A stretch of DNA of 50,000 nucleotides from Kofleriaceae bacterium (GTDB lineage Bacteria > Myxococcota_A > Polyangia > Haliangiales > Haliangiaceae), in the NCBI GenBank assembly GCA_018057825.1, contig JAGPCY010000039.1, positions 1-50,000 on the forward strand, written 5' to 3'. Positions 49,282-50,000 of the stretch are shown here, piece after piece. Within the stretch, counting starts at the first letter, position 1, and each line of letters opens with the position of its first letter. The notes below the pieces were generated by a model. It saw only the letters and a list, made by a program, of their open reading frames with translations. It was not told the origin of the DNA and did no database searches. The translations under genes and the position numbers were made by a program.

Positions 49282-49664
49282 TCCGACGATCCCGGCGGGC
49301 CGCGTCAAGTCGCTGTCAAGAAACGACTTTTCGCGTGTCCCAGCCGGGCCGCAGAGTTGGCACGGCCGCTTGCATGGCGGACTTGCCACTTGTGCGCCGT
49401 TCCGTGCTATACGCACGCGGCGTCGGGCGCGAGGAGCCTCGTTCCTCGCCTCGCCGTCGAGTCCGTGTCGCTCGGCTCCACGATCTCGTCGCTCGACTTC
49501 CTCGACTTCCCCGGCAGTCTTTGACGATCGCTTGCTGACCCTCCCGCACGTCGCCGCCCCCCATCCTCCCCGGTGAGTGATGGGCCTGGGGCGGTGGCGG
49601 CGTTTTCGGTCCGCGGCTCGCTCTCGCACCGTCGTACTCCAACCCGGAAGAGGCACCCAGCTCC
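49282..49664 (+). other. 383-bp gap between rplL and rpoB
   Basis: No protein-like frame is visible. It holds the weak stem behind rplL, a candidate promoter (next entry), and GC-rich sequence with GAGGAGCCTCGTTCCTC-type inverted pairing at about 49431-49447. rpoB could therefore have its own transcription start or a processing/attenuation site here. Confidence 0.5.
49383..49413 (+). promoter_or_regulatory. Candidate extended -10 promoter upstream of rpoB
   Basis: TTGCCA (49383-49388) and TATACG (49408-49413) are 19 bp apart. TGC directly before TATACG forms an extended -10. The spacing is long, so confidence is limited. The leader to rpoB would be about 245 nt. Confidence 0.4.
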
Positions 49665-50000
49665 ATGGCGTCGGCCATCCAGAACAACTTCCGCGCCCGC
49701 AAGAGCTTCGCCAAGCTCAAGCAGGTCATCGAGATCCCCAACCTGATCGACATCCAGAAGCGGAGCTACGACAAGTTCCTGCAGATGGACGTGCCGCTCG
49801 ATCGGCGCGAGGACGTCGGCCTCCAGGGCGTGTTCAAGAGCGTCTTCCCGATCAAGGACTTCTCCGAGACCAGCTCCCTCGAGTTCGTCTCGTACAACCT
49901 CGAGAAGCCCAAGTACGACGTCGACGAGTGCCGGGCCCGCGGCATGACCTTCGCCGCGCCGATCAAGGTGGTGATCCGCCTGGTCGTGTGGGACGTCAAC
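49665..50000 (+). CDS. rpoB: DNA-directed RNA polymerase beta subunit (N-terminal part)
   Basis: The first 112 codons of RpoB are present; the rest is outside the window. Residues 10-45 ([28 protein letters not shown] in part) and [24 protein letters not shown] near 57 match the conserved beta-subunit N-terminus (protrusion). The start ATG follows CCCGGAAGAGGCACC, a purine-rich ribosome binding site. It follows rplL as in almost all bacteria, with a 383-bp leader. Confidence 0.97.
   Translation, partial: MASAIQNNFRARKSFAKLKQVIEIPNLIDIQKRSYDKFLQMDVPLDRREDVGLQGVFKSVFPIKDFSETSSLEFVSYNLEKPKYDVDECRARGMTFAAPIKVVIRLVVWDVN

Overview
This window comes from a very GC-rich bacterial chromosome (roughly 70-75% G+C by eye). 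It most likely belongs to a Myxococcota/deltaproteobacterial lineage such as Kofleriaceae/Haliangiales. The reasons are the many lipoproteins with a myxobacterial Cys-rich repeat (CGNGxxxxGExCD), the NtrC-type regulator next to a histidine kinase, the CHASE2-cyclase, the selenocysteine tRNA, and the canonical tRNA-tuf-secE-nusG-rplKAJL-rpoB locus. The assignment to lineage is inference.

Layout. 1-347: 5' part of a Y1/RAYT-like transposase, followed by a hexanucleotide microsatellite. 0.7-5.6 kb: MFS exporter, queD, an EEP-family phosphatase/nuclease, an AidB-type acyl-CoA dehydrogenase and a small lipoprotein. 5.7-10.3 kb: an overlapping operon of two DUF4139 paralogues and an RlmK-like methyltransferase. 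10.3-18.6 kb: an AcpH-like protein, an FGGY kinase, two c-type cytochrome lipoproteins, a CHASE2 adenylate cyclase and a Cys-repeat lipoprotein. 18.6-19.3 kb: a cluster of hairpin-rich repeats ending at rpsT. 19.7-24.2 kb: mazG, divergent from phoH / GAF-HD-GYP / ybeY. 24.2-27.8 kb: OmpA-like protein, CapA-like protein, selC (tRNA-Sec), a CBS protein and a TonB-like protein. 27.8-31.4 kb: gcvT-gcvH, a lipocalin-like protein and a lipoprotein. 31.4-34.4 kb: a Nudix protein translationally coupled to a 770-residue membrane protein. That protein joins a SecD P1-like domain to a diverged SecY-like channel core and is the most unusual gene here. 34.4-37.8 kb: an NtrC-type regulator and its kinase, whose sensor half is internally duplicated. 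37.8-38.6 kb: a second microsatellite and 110-bp direct repeats. 38.6-40.9 kb: a double ATP-grasp (D-Ala-D-Ala ligase-like) protein. 41.0-43.0 kb: yjbQ, a third microsatellite and a TPR lipoprotein. 43.1-50 kb: tRNA-Thr/Tyr/Gly/Thr-tuf, tRNA-Trp, secE, nusG, rplK, rplA, rplJ, rplL and the start of rpoB.

Three features cut across the window. First, many operon-leading genes carry a TAnnnT -10-like hexamer only 5-8 nt before the start codon and no Shine-Dalgarno, which points to widespread leaderless transcription. The translation-apparatus genes instead use -35/-10 promoters and ribosome binding sites. Second, three intergenic GARRCC-type hexamer arrays lie outside genes. Third, families of palindromic elements sit directly behind stop codons, including three copies that separate rplK from rplA.

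All calls are made by reading translated sequence against remembered family motifs. No database search was run.
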